Shown piece after piece: positions 34,601 to 45,002 of a stretch of 64,000 bases of DNA. The translations under genes and the position numbers were made by a program. Position 1 is the first letter of the stretch, and each line of letters starts with the position of its first letter. Below the pieces are notes generated by a model. The model made no database searches. It was not told the DNA's origin and saw only the letters and a list, made by a program, of their open reading frames with translations. Source of the stretch: Isoperla grammatica (Eukaryota > Arthropoda > Insecta > Plecoptera > Perlodidae); NCBI GenBank assembly GCA_945910005.1, contig OX246741.1, forward strand, positions 51,842,424 to 51,906,423, in the 5' to 3' direction.

Positions 34601-35000
34601 GTATTGTTGAGATTTGTATATTTTTTTGCTTTTTTGTCCTTGAATTCAAGGAACATTGGACGGAACATTGAATTTGATTGAATCGTCTAGATGGGGCATA
34701 AGCATATAAGAAAAAGTGTCATGCATTTTTTGACAAAATATCTTGGAGTTCAGAATAGTTTGCAAATTTGCGTTTGACCTTGTCCGGGTCGAATGGTCAC
34801 TGTTTGTTACTGACCTTGACATATCCTCTCGACGGCCGGGACGAAGAACTTGTCACAGACGACAGCGAGGGCAACAAACAAGTAGAGAGACACGAACACG
34901 TGGACAAGGACAGCTCCGTTGTCCCTCTGTCTCTCGGTGAACAAGTCTTTGGGGAAGTCTTCTATTGCGGGGGGTGTACAGTTCAGAGTGAAGTTGAGGC
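22519..35000 (-). CDS. K+-dependent Na+/Ca2+ exchanger (NCKX, SLC24 family)
   Basis: Nine minus-strand exons with GT-AG introns: 34815-35000, 32726-32913, 32254-32401, 31226-31309, 29459-29602, 29003-29221, 27469-27570, 26812-27041, and a terminal exon ending at 22519. Phases agree at every junction and no exon has a stop. From the first exon to the shortest terminal exon it encodes about 469 residues. Order: extracellular start, membrane helix, alpha-1 repeat ([18 protein letters not shown]), helices, cytosolic loop, helices, alpha-2 repeat ([33 protein letters not shown]), last helices. Family role: a membrane exchanger moving Ca2+ and K+ out against Na+ in. The aspartate in GSNTFDI is the position linked to K+ dependence. 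The start and any 5' exon are unproven (candidate at 44975-45002). Three of eight acceptors are duplicated, the last into a 31-unit array. Confidence 0.95.
22553..25015 (-). repeat. 31-copy tandem array of the NCKX terminal exon and acceptor
   Basis: Counted unit by unit from the TAG side: 31 units, 16 of 84 bp and 15 of 75 bp (the short form lacks 9 bp, residues ASL), three of them 2 bp short. These sum to exactly the 2463 bp present. Each unit encodes one last-helix segment and ends with a 3' splice site, usually ATGTTGCAG before GTCGGCC. 29 units keep the AG; the junctions at 23939 and 24320 have CCG instead. Units 1-16 (to about 23862) are open in frame to the real stop; beyond that, 2-bp losses at about 23939, 24320 and 24553 shift the frame. 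Copies are nearly identical, so the array is young or homogenised. Helix after helix with no loops would be an unlikely protein, so alternative acceptor choice is more likely than full read-through. Confidence 0.95.
25206..25425 (+). mobile_element. tRNA-derived SINE family 1
   Basis: Head CTCTAATTCGGGAGGTCGCC and GATTCGATACCGGCC (diverged B box), body AATGCTGGGATTGAGT, tail ACCTGAAGAGGGACAC. Confidence 0.8.
25885..26060. mobile_element. MITE with long inverted arms
   Basis: Arms GTTGCCTCACGGTGGCAATA / TATTGCCATCATGAGGCAAC, continuing through CTCACTTTAAGTGATATC and its complement. Confidence 0.8.
26131..26283. mobile_element. MITE with CACAGCAACCTT-type ends
   Basis: Inverted ends CCACACCAACCTTGTGGA and CACAAAAGGTTGCTGTGG; inner words GATGAGTGAGGCTCGGCC and TTGGCTCCGACTCACTC. 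A relative lies at 49206-49346. Confidence 0.8.
26340..26535. mobile_element. Near-perfect hairpin element
   Basis: Arms of about 90 bp: CTAAGGGTCAAGTGCGTAGT ... CACCAATCACAGAGCAG and its complement back to ATGCATTTGACCCTTAG. Confidence 0.85.
26538..26690. mobile_element. MITE with GGAATTCATAGTCGGCCC ends
   Basis: Inverted arms of about 45 bp (GGAATTCATAGTCGGCCCCT and its complement), inner ACAATTG and CAACAATGGG. It abuts the preceding hairpin directly. Confidence 0.85.
26812..27041 (-). CDS. NCKX exon: alpha-2 second half and following helices
   Basis: Acceptor GTTTCAAG (weaker AAG form), donor GTGGGG after ACAAAG; 230 bp, phase 1 to 0. Encodes [20 protein letters not shown], then a helix, a loop with [15 protein letters not shown], and a helix ending [11 protein letters not shown]. 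The aspartate of SNTFDI marks a K+-dependent exchanger. Confidence 0.96.
27469..27570 (-). CDS. NCKX exon: alpha-2 repeat, first half
   Basis: Acceptor TTTGTGTGCAG, donor GTGAGA; 102 bp, phase 1 to 1. Encodes [20 protein letters not shown] then [14 protein letters not shown] glutamate stands where many family members have aspartate (SVPEA versus SIPD). The first 40 bases and the acceptor are duplicated 78 bp upstream. Confidence 0.96.
27600..27665 (-). repeat. Duplicate of the alpha-2 exon acceptor
   Basis: Repeats the acceptor TGTTTGTGTGCAG and the first 40 or so exon bases 78 bp upstream on the gene's strand (ACAGAGTCTGG at 27543 and 27621). Entering at this copy (exon start 27648) reads [12 protein letters not shown] and then a TGA. 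Confidence 0.9.
27850..28160 (+). mobile_element. MITE family GTTCCCACGTGACGTCA
   Basis: Starts GTTCCCACGTGACGTCA, GCGGCCATGATTGCGAC; ends GTTTGATCACATATGTGGCC, CACGCGCATAGATGTGACGT. Copies at 40758-41075 and 61909-62996. In an NCKX intron. Confidence 0.8.
29003..29221 (-). CDS. NCKX exon: loop end and helices before alpha-2
   Basis: Acceptor TTGTGTCTAG with branch-like CTAAT, donor GTAAGA; 219 bp, phase 1 to 1. Reads [37 protein letters not shown] (the conserved TIPDC motif) and [20 protein letters not shown]. Confidence 0.96.
29459..29602 (-). CDS. NCKX exon: variable cytosolic loop
   Basis: Acceptor TTGCTTGTCAG, donor GTGAGT; 144 bp, phase 1 to 1. Encodes [20 protein letters not shown] then a proline/serine-rich and acidic end ([10 protein letters not shown]). 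Low conservation is normal for this loop. Its acceptor and first 25-30 bases recur six times in the minisatellite just upstream. Confidence 0.88.
29603..31065 (-). repeat. Minisatellite built from an NCKX splice-acceptor region
   Basis: Around 45 units of about 31 bp. On the gene strand each holds GTGTCCTAATGTGTGTTGCT then TGT, followed by AAGAGGGC, CAGAGG or CACGAGG. The exon's own acceptor (CTAATGTG ... TTGCTTGTCAG) is the last unit. Six units extend into copies of the first 25-30 bases of the exon (GGGTGAGGTGCGGCTGACAA, near 29672, 30019, 30079, 30139, 30200, 30290). Many units therefore carry a branch-point-like CTAAT and some carry an AG acceptor. Entirely within the intron 29603-31225. 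Confidence 0.9.
31226..31309 (-). CDS. NCKX exon: start of cytosolic loop
   Basis: Acceptor GTGTTTTCCAG, donor GTAAGA; 84 bp, phase 1 to 1. Encodes [11 protein letters not shown] then a basic stretch [17 protein letters not shown], as expected just inside the membrane. Confidence 0.92.
32254..32401 (-). CDS. NCKX exon: helices after alpha-1
   Basis: Acceptor ATTCCTGCAG, donor GTAAGT; 148 bp, phase 0 to 1. Reads [13 protein letters not shown], then [19 protein letters not shown] and [17 protein letters not shown]: two helices joined by the short HDERVEW turn typical of this family. Confidence 0.96.
32726..32913 (-). CDS. NCKX exon: alpha-1 repeat
   Basis: Acceptor TTTGTTTCAG, donor GTGAGT; 188 bp, phase 1 to 0. 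Encodes [50 protein letters not shown]. The glutamate in APELF is the family's cation-site residue in alpha-1. AAATS replaces the AAGSS of many vertebrate members. Confidence 0.97.
33000..33890. repeat. Dispersed repeat, copy A
   Basis: Blocks at 33000-33100, 33430-33550, 33600-33650 and 33700-33890 (GTTGCTTAGCAGCGCTATCT and others) recur inverted at 63000-64000. Intronic; a MITE splits it at 33108-33422. Class unknown. Confidence 0.7.
33108..33422. mobile_element. MITE with AAGGTCCGTAAATCCCCTGG-type ends
   Basis: Left AAGGTCCATCGATCCCCTGG, right complement CCAGGGGATTTACGGACCTT. Probable 8-bp target duplication CCATTGTA / CCATTGAA. A shorter relative is at 39278-39352. Confidence 0.8.
34545..34665. 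repeat. Hairpin inverted repeat
   Basis: Arms AATGTTCCTTGAATTCAAGG and CCTTGAATTCAAGGAACATT about 70 bp apart, in an NCKX intron. Confidence 0.85.
34815..35000 (-). CDS. NCKX exon: extracellular start and first helix
   Basis: Acceptor TACTTGCAG at 35001 side, donor GTCAGT; starts and ends in phase 1. Reads [15 protein letters not shown] (a possible N-glycosylation site NFT and the conserved NCTPPAI start), then [10 protein letters not shown], a hydrophobic helix ([15 protein letters not shown]) and [10 protein letters not shown] leading into alpha-1. The upstream exon must end in phase 1. Confidence 0.93.
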
Positions 35001-35527
35001 CTGCAAGTACAAGACACACTTAAAAATAATAAATTTTAATAAATGTTAATACATTTTAAATGTTGGTATTTTTTTTTTAAATTTTAATAAATTAATTCCA
35101 ACTAATTGCCCGTTCTCACCACATATTACATCAAGCATGACCAATTATCCACTGTGTAACAATCATTTGAATGACAACAATCACGATTCTATCAGATGAC
35201 GCATTAGTATAACACAATCCATTGACCATTCTGGCCACGCCGGAAGAAGCAAGGTGTCCCCTAAAATTCTGAGAAGAGACGGTCGCTCCACCCCATGATC
35301 TAATAATATCTCTGGTAACTGAAATATTGTTAGATCATGGCTCCACACGGTCTATTTCAACGGTATTAAACTCGATACTGCCCGATAGCTGCATTGTTAT
35401 TGTCCACTGTATTGACTGCACCGACCGTGAATGGAATGTGACCCCACTACGTCTGACAACATGCGGGCGATATTATCACTACAATACCTGAGGCAAGAGA
35501 ACGGGATGGAACTAGATTTAGGTTGGT

Positions 35528-35829
35528 AGTTGTCACACGCGTCACTTCACTATTACATAATCCGTGACGACAACACCTTCCAAGTTAACGCGACGCGACT
35601 ATAGTTGTCACACGCGTCACTATCCTATTACATAATCCGTGACGACAACACCTTCCAAGTTAACGCGACGCGACTATAGTTGTCACACGCGTCACTATCC
35701 TATTACATAATCCGTGACGACAACACCTTGCAAGTTAAAGCGACGCGACTATAGTTGTCACATGCGTCACTACCCTATTACATAATCCGTGACGACAACA
35801 CCTATAGCAAGTTAACGCGACGCGACTAT
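35528..35829. repeat. 75-bp tandem repeat, four copies
   Basis: Starts at 35528, 35603, 35678 and 35753 (AGTTGTCACACGCGTCACTA); contains ACGCGT, GTGACGACAACACC and GCGACGCGAC. Lies just upstream of the first recognised NCKX exon. Confidence 0.95.
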
Positions 35830-36658
35830 TGATGTGTTTTGACTGAGACAACGAAGCTCGGCATTATTCGGGCTACCCCAGGGCAGGGCTGCTACCTTAT
35901 CGTGGTGGGCAGGTCTGCGTGCTTTTGTAACCCCGAGAGCTGTGCCAGCGGAAGCGTATGCTTCTAGGCAGGCAGGTCGAGGTGGAGAACCCAGACAATG
36001 CCAGTACACGTCCTCCTTACATGCCCCATTCTTCAAAACACCTTCCCCTCCCCATCGCCATATGATCCTAGGTGTTTCAATTAGATGTAGAAAATATAAA
36101 GAAGTCGAACATTAGGTAAGTACTCTTGGCCTCGGCTATTTCGTAAACATAAGAGTATTTACAACTGGGCAACCATAGCCACAGCGACCGAATTCCGCAT
36201 CATCACATTGAAAGAGCCGTTTACCTCTCGTTAGAGGCGAAGAAATGAGCTCCTCCCCTTCCCTTTGAATATAAGTCATGCTACAGTGGGACCGTAGCTT
36301 AGTTGAGAACAAGAAAATCAGTCGATCTTTCGTCGATTTTGGCATTTCACAAAATATGATGTACACCCCCACTACCTGGCTAGCACAAACATGGGGCGAA
36401 ATCCCCGAATTCATTACCGGAAGCCATAACAGAAGTTCAAACATGCGAAAATTTACATCTAGTCAAATAATAGGCGTCCAAACAACAAACAAACGATTAT
36501 ATTTCATTACTTTTTGACAGTTCGGACCCGACAAATTCAAGGAATCTGCGGGCGCCCTCGGGCTGTACAAACAACTTATTAAAAATGCAGTGAAACAAAT
36601 GCCCTGCGGCGCTCTCAGCTTTGCCTCGGACAAAGTTTATGTGTCCCTTTCCTTCAAT
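35830..36658. other. GC-richer intergenic stretch, unassigned
   Basis: About 35870-36030 looks like a decayed transposon segment (GGCAGGTCTGCGTGCTTTTG) but I cannot place it. The open frame on the minus strand at 36136-36444 has no recognisable domain. Confidence 0.4.
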
Positions 36659-36666
36659 CACCCCTG

Positions 36667-37505
36667 CAGTGGCGGCTCGTGGGGTTTGAAATGGGTAGGG
36701 AACAAATCAGCTAACATTTAAAAAGGGTAGTTAGTGAGAAGAATGCATTAACTACAGGACATCCGCAAATCCATTCATATTTTTCGTATGTTGATTTATT
36801 AAAAGTTCTATTAGGAGCTCTATTTTTAATTAGGCATACCTGAGTTATACACAAGTCAGGCCTTAGTCGGCCTAATGTCTTTGTTACCAGTCCCTCTTCA
36901 TAATTCAAATGTTTATGTTTTATGTGCGTCACCTCGTTCATTTTGTTTGTCTATAACTACAAAGTCAAAAGCGACACATCACACAGTGACACAACACAAC
37001 ACGCACGCGCACTACACTATAGAACAAAGACAACCACCTGTCTACACACAACTGACAACACCACGCCCACACTTACTTACATAAACGGCGCCTCTCTCCG
37101 TACTGGGGCTCACGACAAACCGTGCTCATTCGTCATAAAAAAATCTGACGTCTCCACTCACTTATTCGCGAAAAAACGTAACTGCGCATGCGCGGTATGA
37201 GTGTTATTGGCTGGGGCTCACCGATTCAAGACGCGATAAACCCAAAGACGCGGCGGCCAGCGATAATGGTAGCTAAAACGTAATCGTAATGAACTCTGTC
37301 GGAGACTTCGGGTACCGCCGTCTGCCTGGATAAGTCAGCGCACCGTGTCTTTATTTGAATGTGCACATTACAATTACAAACTTTTCGATTTTATGTAAAC
37401 ATACCACAAGTCCACAGCTTGTAATTTAATGTGAGTGATTGTTGGCGGTTGGCGGGAGGGGAAGGGGGCACATGCCCGTGTGCCCTTATGGGCGAGCCGC
37501 CACTG
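36667..37505 (-). mobile_element. hAT-like element with CAGTGGCGGCTCG ends
   Basis: Ends CAGTGGCGGCTCG and CGAGCCGCCACTG, flanked by an exact 8-bp duplication CACCCCTG (36659-36666 and 37506-37513). 839 bp. Ends match the element at 52857-53940. Confidence 0.88.
36711..36941 (-). pseudogene. hAT transposase N-terminal fragment
   Basis: Minus-strand frame with LGRLRPDLCITQ and, about 20 residues on, FNKSTYEKYEWICGC followed by NAFFS. This matches the layout of zinc-finger (ZMYM1-like) hAT proteins: a GRPxPDLxIxQ motif, then WLCGC and NAFFCFPC. It stops at TTLFKC, so only the N-terminus survives. A remnant, not a gene. Confidence 0.6.
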
Positions 37506-37865
37506 CACCCCTGACGTCACATGACCTAGTTGTCGAGTACGTCGTTTACTCAGCCTGTTTCACTCATCAACTATATCGAGTTACAGGTTGCAAATGTTTT
37601 GTCGGAACTGTACTTGGTGAATTCCTCTTTAGAAATTGTGTCGTCACGATGGCTGTTTGCCAGAGAGCCAATCAGCGTCTTAAGAGCGATCATTACAATG
37701 AACGATCAGCCGCTGTGGTGCCCGAAGACGGTGATTGAGAATACTGAATACCGCTGGCTGCTTCCTTGGTTCGCAAGCCGGACAAGAGATGACAACCAGA
37801 CAGTAGGAGTCTTACAGATGTATTGGCCGTCAACTAATTACTCTTAAACTAATAGTAGGATTATT

Positions 37866-38275
37866 TAGGTGGCTCATTATTGGTCCAGTGGTTAGCATCC
37901 CTGCTTCCAATGCAGAAAATCCCGGGTTCAAATTCTGGTTCAGGCAAAAGTTTTTTAACTTCTTTTAAGGATTCAGTTTCATTACTTCTTGGCTTAGGAA
38001 TAAGTAAACGGTGACTTTGGAGCAGTCCAAACAACGAAGCACTCAATAAATTCAAAGTTGTTCTGAATCGGCCTTGTTGATTCTGACATTTGTCCGCAGG
38101 TGTTCGCACTGTCCAATTCATATGTTTCGTATTTGAAATATCGATCTTTGATTGGTCACTCGTTGATGGTGTTTTGAGCCTACAGGGTTGATTTAATCAC
38201 TTTAAATTAAAATCCCCACTGAAAATCAGTTTCGTTACTGAGTGGGTGGACTCACAATGTGAATTTATTTTATTT
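37866..38275 (+). mobile_element. tRNA-Gly-like SINE family 2, near full length
   Basis: Head GGTGGCTCATTATTGGTCCA, GTGGTTAGCATCCCTGCTTC and B box GGGTTCAAATTC; body AATCGGCCTTGTTGATTCTG; end CCCACTGAAAATCAG, TTTATTTTATT tail. Confidence 0.85.
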
Positions 38276-38289
38276 TATTATTATAAGCA

Positions 38290-38535
38290 TTTACCTACTT
38301 GTAGAGGGATGTCATATCTACGCATGGTATTAAGTATACAGTTTGTCACCAACCTTTTTAGAAATAATGTACCCATTTTTTAACAGATTCTCCGTATTAT
38401 TTCGCTGAACATTTTCGACGAAAGTAATTTATTTGCATAATTCAAACACGAGTATATTATTTTTGAGCAGGCTTGTTTCAAATTTACCTAATACCGTGCG
38501 TAGATATGACATCCATCTGCAAGTAGGTAAAGTTT
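38290..38535. mobile_element. MITE with ACCTACTTGTAGAGGGATGT ends
   Basis: Inverted ends of about 45 bp: ACCTACTTGTAGAGGGATGT / ACATCCATCTGCAAGTAGGT, inner GTCATATCTACGCATGG. Confidence 0.85.
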
Positions 38536-40757
38536 CATAATAATCCTATTATTTGTTTAAGAGAAATGAGTTGACTAAAAAAATCAAAACTACTTCCGAA
38601 CGCTCTTAAGTCCATCCTATAGTTCGACTCAAACCAACATCCACGCCGGTAAAGTGGACTCCTCAAAGGGAGGCTTATTTCCCGTTCACTGTGCAAGGTT
38701 GTAAACGTCAAGCTTGTCACCGAAAAGGATGCACAACTTTAAAAAAAGTTGCCAACGGATGTCCAAGGGTCCAAGCCACCCGAAGAGGTTCGTTACCTGG
38801 GACTATATCCCTATTTGTCCTCGGAAGCGTTGAAGGTCTATGTGGTTCAGAGCTGTGTTTACAAGATGTGATTTGCAAAATAAAGGGGATGCTTGGTCTC
38901 CAACAATACGAATCAATTCCTTTTAGTTCGCATTTTGAGGGCGTGTATGTTGGTTTGAGGCGAACTTTAGAGAAGGTGGCAGTGCCTGGAAATTCGGGGC
39001 TGACACTTGTTGCACGCACATCCCCATTGTAAACGCTCAACTTGGAGCAATTGGGCAATAACACCATAAAACAACATTTCGTTACAGGGTGTCTAAGGAA
39101 CCACAGATCGGCATTTTACAAACGCACCGCATTACACCCCAATATAGACCCCTCTCCCCCCCCCCCCCCCCCCCTATACTTTTGGTAGAATCACAGGTTT
39201 CAACCTTGAAGCGACCTAATCCCAAAACAACGGCAGTTCCGAGCAAGAACGGCTTACTTGAAGAAGCAGCCCCTGTCCAAGGTCCGTAAATCCCCTGGCG
39301 GGGGCTCGTCGAAACCGAACCTCTTCCAGGGGATCGACGGACCTTGCTCCTGTCATCTGTCATCTGTTCTCAGGACAGAGATTAGTTTAGAACCGGCCCG
39401 TTTGGTTTGTATGTCTTGAAAATAAAATAAACATTAGTTAGTAGGCCATTAGTTTTCTTTACACTATGAACTGCTCTCTCATGTTTATACTAATTATTAA
39501 TGTTGTATTTACTAGTATCTACTCTTGTCTTTTATTATTATTATCTCATAGTGTATAAGTTCCTAGTTTATATGTATCATTTTGTTCTATAAATAGCCAC
39601 ACCTCAGGAGATTGTTTCCTACTGTGGCCAAAATAAGCAATGTATGTAATGTATCTTAATTATTCAATACACTTTCTATTCTTCACCGGGACAGTTGCGT
39701 CATTTGTATCTCCCCCGAATAAGGTTGCAACCAACATTTTTCAAATTGTTCAGGAGAGTGATAAATGTAGTTTGAACTTTGAACTATTAAAAACCATCAA
39801 ATGAGATTAAACTTATTTTGTATGGACTTATGTTCACTTGCCATTTCATAATTTTATTTTTAGCATCCTCGTTATTCCAACATACATTTAGTTCCAGTGC
39901 ATCAACTCTCTGAAATTCTTGCGTCCTGTGTGGGCCATCCCATTCTCTTTAATGTCTTTCTTTTACTATCTTTATATTTAGAGTAATGTACTTGCGCGTT
40001 TTGCTTTTATTTGCACGATTTATTGAAGCCAGGGAGACCTGAACTGAACGGATGGTCGTCCGCCATTTTTCTCTGCATGTGCAACGTTCTTCACGGAGCT
40101 CAAATTTTAGGTCGCTGCTAGTGGTAAAAGTTCGATTTCTTTCCCAACAGGTTGTAGCACTATGGTCTACTACTGCATCAGCATAAGCAAAGTTTTCCAT
40201 CTAAAAGTCAATTTATTGAAAAATTTTGTATCAACATTATTCGGGGGAGGCATTCATTTTACGCGTATGTCCCGAAAACCCCGGGACATTCCGAGCCACA
40301 CTCCAATGAGGTTTAGAACAATATCATATGGCTGTTTTAACTGTCATACATATTTTGTCAGCATATTTTGATTTATGTGTGGGCAATTTAAACACATCTA
40401 AAGCATTATTAACAGAAAAACATCGGGAGTTGCGTAGGCTAGGTTGACGTTGGAACTTCCATGTGGCAAAAACTGACGTTCATAGGTCGGGTAAAGAGGC
40501 TCAGTTAGCTCAAAGGATATAACTTGACCCCAGACAGTGAAGTCTCCAAAGCACTCAACACACCAAAGCACTCACACATCAACCCATCCAACAAGAAAGA
40601 TGGAACTCTCACATTTCCATTTCAAGTGGGCGGGCGATAAGTCGATCGAGATTGATATCGATACGTCGAGAATATCGCACTCGAGTGTGGCTCGCGTCTC
40701 TGTTTGGTCACGTGACCCCGTTGAAGAGTGATGGTTCCCAACCCAAACAATGTGCTG
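38536..40757. other. Intergenic; one short MITE
   Basis: A 75-bp relative of the AAGGTCCGTAAATCCCCTGG element is at 39278-39352, and a C-run of about 18 at 39157-39174. Open frames at 38691-39032 and 39082-39363 have no recognised domain or splice context. Confidence 0.45.
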
Positions 40758-41075
40758 TTCATAGTTCCCACGTGACGTCACAGCGGCCATGATTGCGACA
40801 CAATTGATGAGGACCAATCTTAGATCATTGCGAAATACTATTCAAACTTAAAAAATAAGCCTTAATTAGAGTTTTAAATGTAAAGTTAAGTAATTAAAAA
40901 TATAAAAAATTACCACACGTACCAATTTTATTTTTAAAAAAACAGGCTGAAATTTGAAGGTTCAAAACATATGTGTTCTATCACAACAGCTTTCAATTGT
41001 TTCTCCATGGCAATGGCGAAATTTGATCACAAATGTGGCCGCCACGCGCAAAGATGTGACGTATGTGCAACCTAT
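40758..41075 (+). mobile_element. MITE family GTTCCCACGTGACGTCA
   Basis: Uninterrupted copy: GTTCCCACGTGACGTCACAG to GTGGCCGCCACGCGCAAAGA. Confidence 0.85.
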
Positions 41076-41949
41076 GCATATCACCCTGGGTGAGAAGACG
41101 AGGCTACACATATTTCAACACCAGGGCTTGGAATGAGCCGGAACGCACCGGAACGCTGTTCCGGTTCGTGATCTTATCGTTCCGCTTCGTCAGATGAAAC
41201 TGAGCCGGTATTTTTTTGCAGTTACAGAAAATTTGCACATTTTTTTTTTAATTCAAATTAGAGGAGCCAGCACATACTTGCTTGGAATGTGCCCTGACTA
41301 CGCCTGGTAACAGGTGCGCTAAATATCCCCAAAGTAAACATTTGAATACCGACCGCAGATCGACCCCAAATCATGGGTGCTAATTCAACGAAAGTCAACA
41401 GATTGCTCACGTTTATTTTATTTATTGTTAAGGGTTAAGGGTATATTTAGCATATCTTTTTTTATAGAAACAGTACATAAGTACATGTGCAATGTTTGAT
41501 GCCCTTAGTAAAAAACTCTTTCGTGGATGTGAAATCAAAGCGCCCAAGATTGTGTTTCGCCAATAAATATTATCCAATACAACCAATACAATATGGAATA
41601 AAATTCAATTAATATTCATCCATTCCACCTTCAAAATATTCCATTGTTTTCAAAGTGCATAGGCTAGATCCGTATTCATATAACAGTTGCAACACTTTAT
41701 AGCCACAATAAGTTGTAAATAACGCCAAATCGTGAATGTTGGGTATTTGTGTTGTACAAGATTGTATAACAATGGCTCAGTGTTGCAACACACCACAAAC
41801 ACAAGTGTTGCGAGATGTTCCCGTGTTTAATTACTTATGACTCTCGTTCTTGTGTGTTAGGTCTTCACAGATGAATATTACGATGACACTGAGAATAAGT
41901 GACCTAGGATGCAATCTCACAGTCGGTTATACGTTTAAGTGTTTTAGGT
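41076..41949. other. Intergenic, nothing recognised
   Basis: 41145-41210 has repeated CCGGAACG/GTTCCGGTTCG words, perhaps another short inverted element. Confidence 0.45.
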
Positions 41950-42200
<251 letters not shown>

Positions 42201-42455
42201 CGTAGGAATCCCTGTTATAGGGTGTACACCAGCTTTACCTGATGTGCCCCTCTTCGGGTGACTAACTAGGTTATAAGGGTGTTTAGCTGGAAAGGAATGT
42301 CCGAGGGCTGCTGGTAGGACTCATTTCCAGCATTCGCCTTTAAGACTGAGGAAAACCTCGGAAAAAGCTTCAGTCAGGGATGCCGGTGGCCGGAATCGAA
42401 CCGGCGACCTCCCGAATTAGAGTCTTGCGTCTTACCGCTGAGCTACCTCTATCGG
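42201..42455 (-). mobile_element. tRNA-derived SINE family 1, near full length
   Basis: Minus strand: head GATAGAGGTAGCTCAGCGGT, GGTCGCCGGTTCGATTCCGG (A and B boxes), body AATGCTGGAAATGAGT, end GGTGTACACCCTATAACAGG, then a (TAA)n tail. Confidence 0.88.
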
Positions 42456-44974
42456 TTTTCCCTCTATGTGACATTGCTATCCTACAGTAATAGAACTTTT
42501 CAGAATTGATATAGGATCCTTAGATAGAAGTAATCAAGGCCCTTCAGATCAATATTCTGAAAATCGTCTATTCAAATTAAGCGTTATGAAATGTTTACTA
42601 TATAAATGGATGTTTTTTCTTTTAAATGCCTGGTTTAGGCCGCACATTATTCAGTAGGGTAAAGTTAAAATGGAGGCTAAAAATGAAAATTATAAACACA
42701 ATAGAAACCATACCATACCACATACATAGCCCGCAATCTTATATTACTTTTTAGGTCTTGAGTAGAAAACAGTCCTGCCCTGTTTAAAAACCAATTCAGT
42801 ATTTACTTCTACAATGACTTATAAATCTAGAATCCACCATACATGACAGCTTTCCAGCTAACTAGTGGTATAGGAATATGTTAGGGAACTTACATATTTG
42901 GAAAATGTAAATATTCAAAGACTGCTTAAAACAACTCTGCATGTCCTTAGCGCGCCTATAGAATGAAACTGTATTTATTAGTGTATTCAATATTCTATCC
43001 TATTCAGTTATAAAACTGATTTCCAAAAAAGTATAATAATAAAACTATACAATAATTTACAATGAAACAATAAAAACAACAAGGAGAATAAAAATTATAG
43101 ATTCATAAATAAACAACACTGAATGTGTGATTTATGCAAATGTATTATTAACAATAAATGTCACTGTTGAAAATATGACTGTATGCTACATATTATTTTT
43201 ATCAATAAATAAAAAAACGACTTGAAAACACCGTTTATTGGGGGGGGGGGGGGGGGGGAGTTAATATTTTCATGTTCATTCATAACACGACATTTATTAT
43301 TAGTAGCTCACTTTTTAATTCATATTCACGTAAAGTCATGGTCTTTGTTGGCGGCCATACTCCCGTACATCATGCATTGCAGTCCCTTCACATAGCGGAC
43401 ATCTTTCCGTACAAACAAATGAAGATATTGTATACCAGGGTCCAGATTTACAAATGTGCCTAAGTGCTAAGACGTCCTAGTTTAGGCAAATCTTAATCAT
43501 GCATATGTCGTTCTGCAATGTCATAAAAATAAAATATAGTAAAATATCAACAATTTAATTAATAATATTATATTTGTGAATGTGTAAAGCAGTACCCTGA
43601 GATGATTTATGCTAGAATTTGAATAACTTAGGACAACTTAAGAGTTGGGCATTTTTGTGATTCTAGGCCCAGAAATACTGACGTGTGTAGGCTACTCATA
43701 TTGAAAATTTGCAATAACATTTATTTCGTGTATCTCTTCGACGCAACCAATAGCACGTTCCCTCTCCAACATCAGGCGGTTAAAAAAAATATCGTACTAG
43801 ACATTTACATTGTGGTTTTAGATAGATATATGCACTTCTACTGAGCACCAATTCAGTTATCTTCTCGTTTAACACTGACTCCATTGTAGCAGGTTCTACC
43901 CCCATTCATCCCGACACTCATTTTATTATCACCCCAGCCCTCGGGCTTATGCGTTTTTACCTCTGTATTCCTTCATCTGCTTTAGAGGGCCCAGCCCGGG
44001 AGAGCGTTCCAGCAAAGTTCAATGTTCGACTATTGCATCTAGTACCTAAGTAAGTAAGTAAGTAAGTAAGTATGTGTTTTTTATGACGCTCCCATAGAAT
44101 GAAAACTATAGACAATAATTTTACTTTTGTCCGCCAGTGAGCAATCAATGTTGACAACCTTTTCGAAGAGGTATTCATAAATAAAATATCTAATGACAAA
44201 TTTTCTATTTCACGCAAGATCAGTATAGTTTTCGCGACCCAAATATGATGTTGAAATGCTTCCTCTATCTCAGTTGTCTTCGCCTGACTGGATGCACGTC
44301 TTAGGTTATTTATTGCACTTCCTATTACACATAAATACTCTTTCTATAGAGCGCAGTAATGGGGGCTTAACTTGACGCGGTAGATTAACGTGAATTGTTG
44401 CCAATTGAGTAACGATCAAAGCCTTTCATTTGACTAGGTTGCCACTTTCTGTGCGTGGCCATCTGTTAGGTTAGCGGACAACGACCAAGCCGACGGTTTG
44501 GCTAAACACTTTGTATATGTCACTTATACACGCCACAATTAACTAATGTAAATTAACAGCCTACACAACAACAAACCGTGTAGTTCATTTAACATATAAC
44601 TGAATTTTGATTAGGTTCAGTTTGCATCACATCTACCCGTCCGGTTCACGGGTAGATCAGTTAATTGTCCTATGTAGAAACACATATGTACTCACATTGA
44701 AAGCACTTTAGCTTGTTGATCCAAATCGCATTTTATTTATTTTACACACTTTTAAATAAATAGTCCTTACGACAATCCTATATTATTTCCACTACCTTTG
44801 ATACAGTTTCTGAACAAATTTTTTGTAAGAACGCAAAAGTCTATTGTTTCAAACTTCTTTATAGGCAGTTTAAAAAAAAAACACACAATCACGAATAAGT
44901 AGATTTACAAAACCGTGTAAAGGCAGCCGGCAACAATGTCGGCCCAACAATGTCATGATAATGAACGGTCCTAC
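42456..44974. other. Intergenic; small repeats
   Basis: 42500-42582 is a piece of the ATTGATCTAG MITE; 43241-43259 a G-run; 43880-44010 an inverted copy of 28478-28600 (GGGTGATAA and GAAGGAATAC words); 44045-44075 an AAGT tract. No gene seen. Confidence 0.5.
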
Positions 44975-45002
44975 CTGTTAGGTCCTCGTAGTCTGAGTCC
45001 AT
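44975..45002 (-). CDS. Candidate first coding exon of NCKX
   Basis: Minus strand: ATG (45002-45000) in a CATCATGG context opens MDSDYEDLT and ends in phase 1 at a donor (ACAG before GTAGGA). It lies in a GC-richer patch about 10 kb upstream of exon 34815-35000, on the same strand, and supplies the phase that exon needs. Product and use are inference; other upstream exons could replace it. Confidence 0.3.

Noticed and set aside
36136..36444. Minus-strand 102-codon frame with a GCGYGCPVVN-like end
   Set aside because: It faintly recalls the hAT fragment at 36711-36941 but lacks the GRPxPDL motif and any boundaries; too weak to call.
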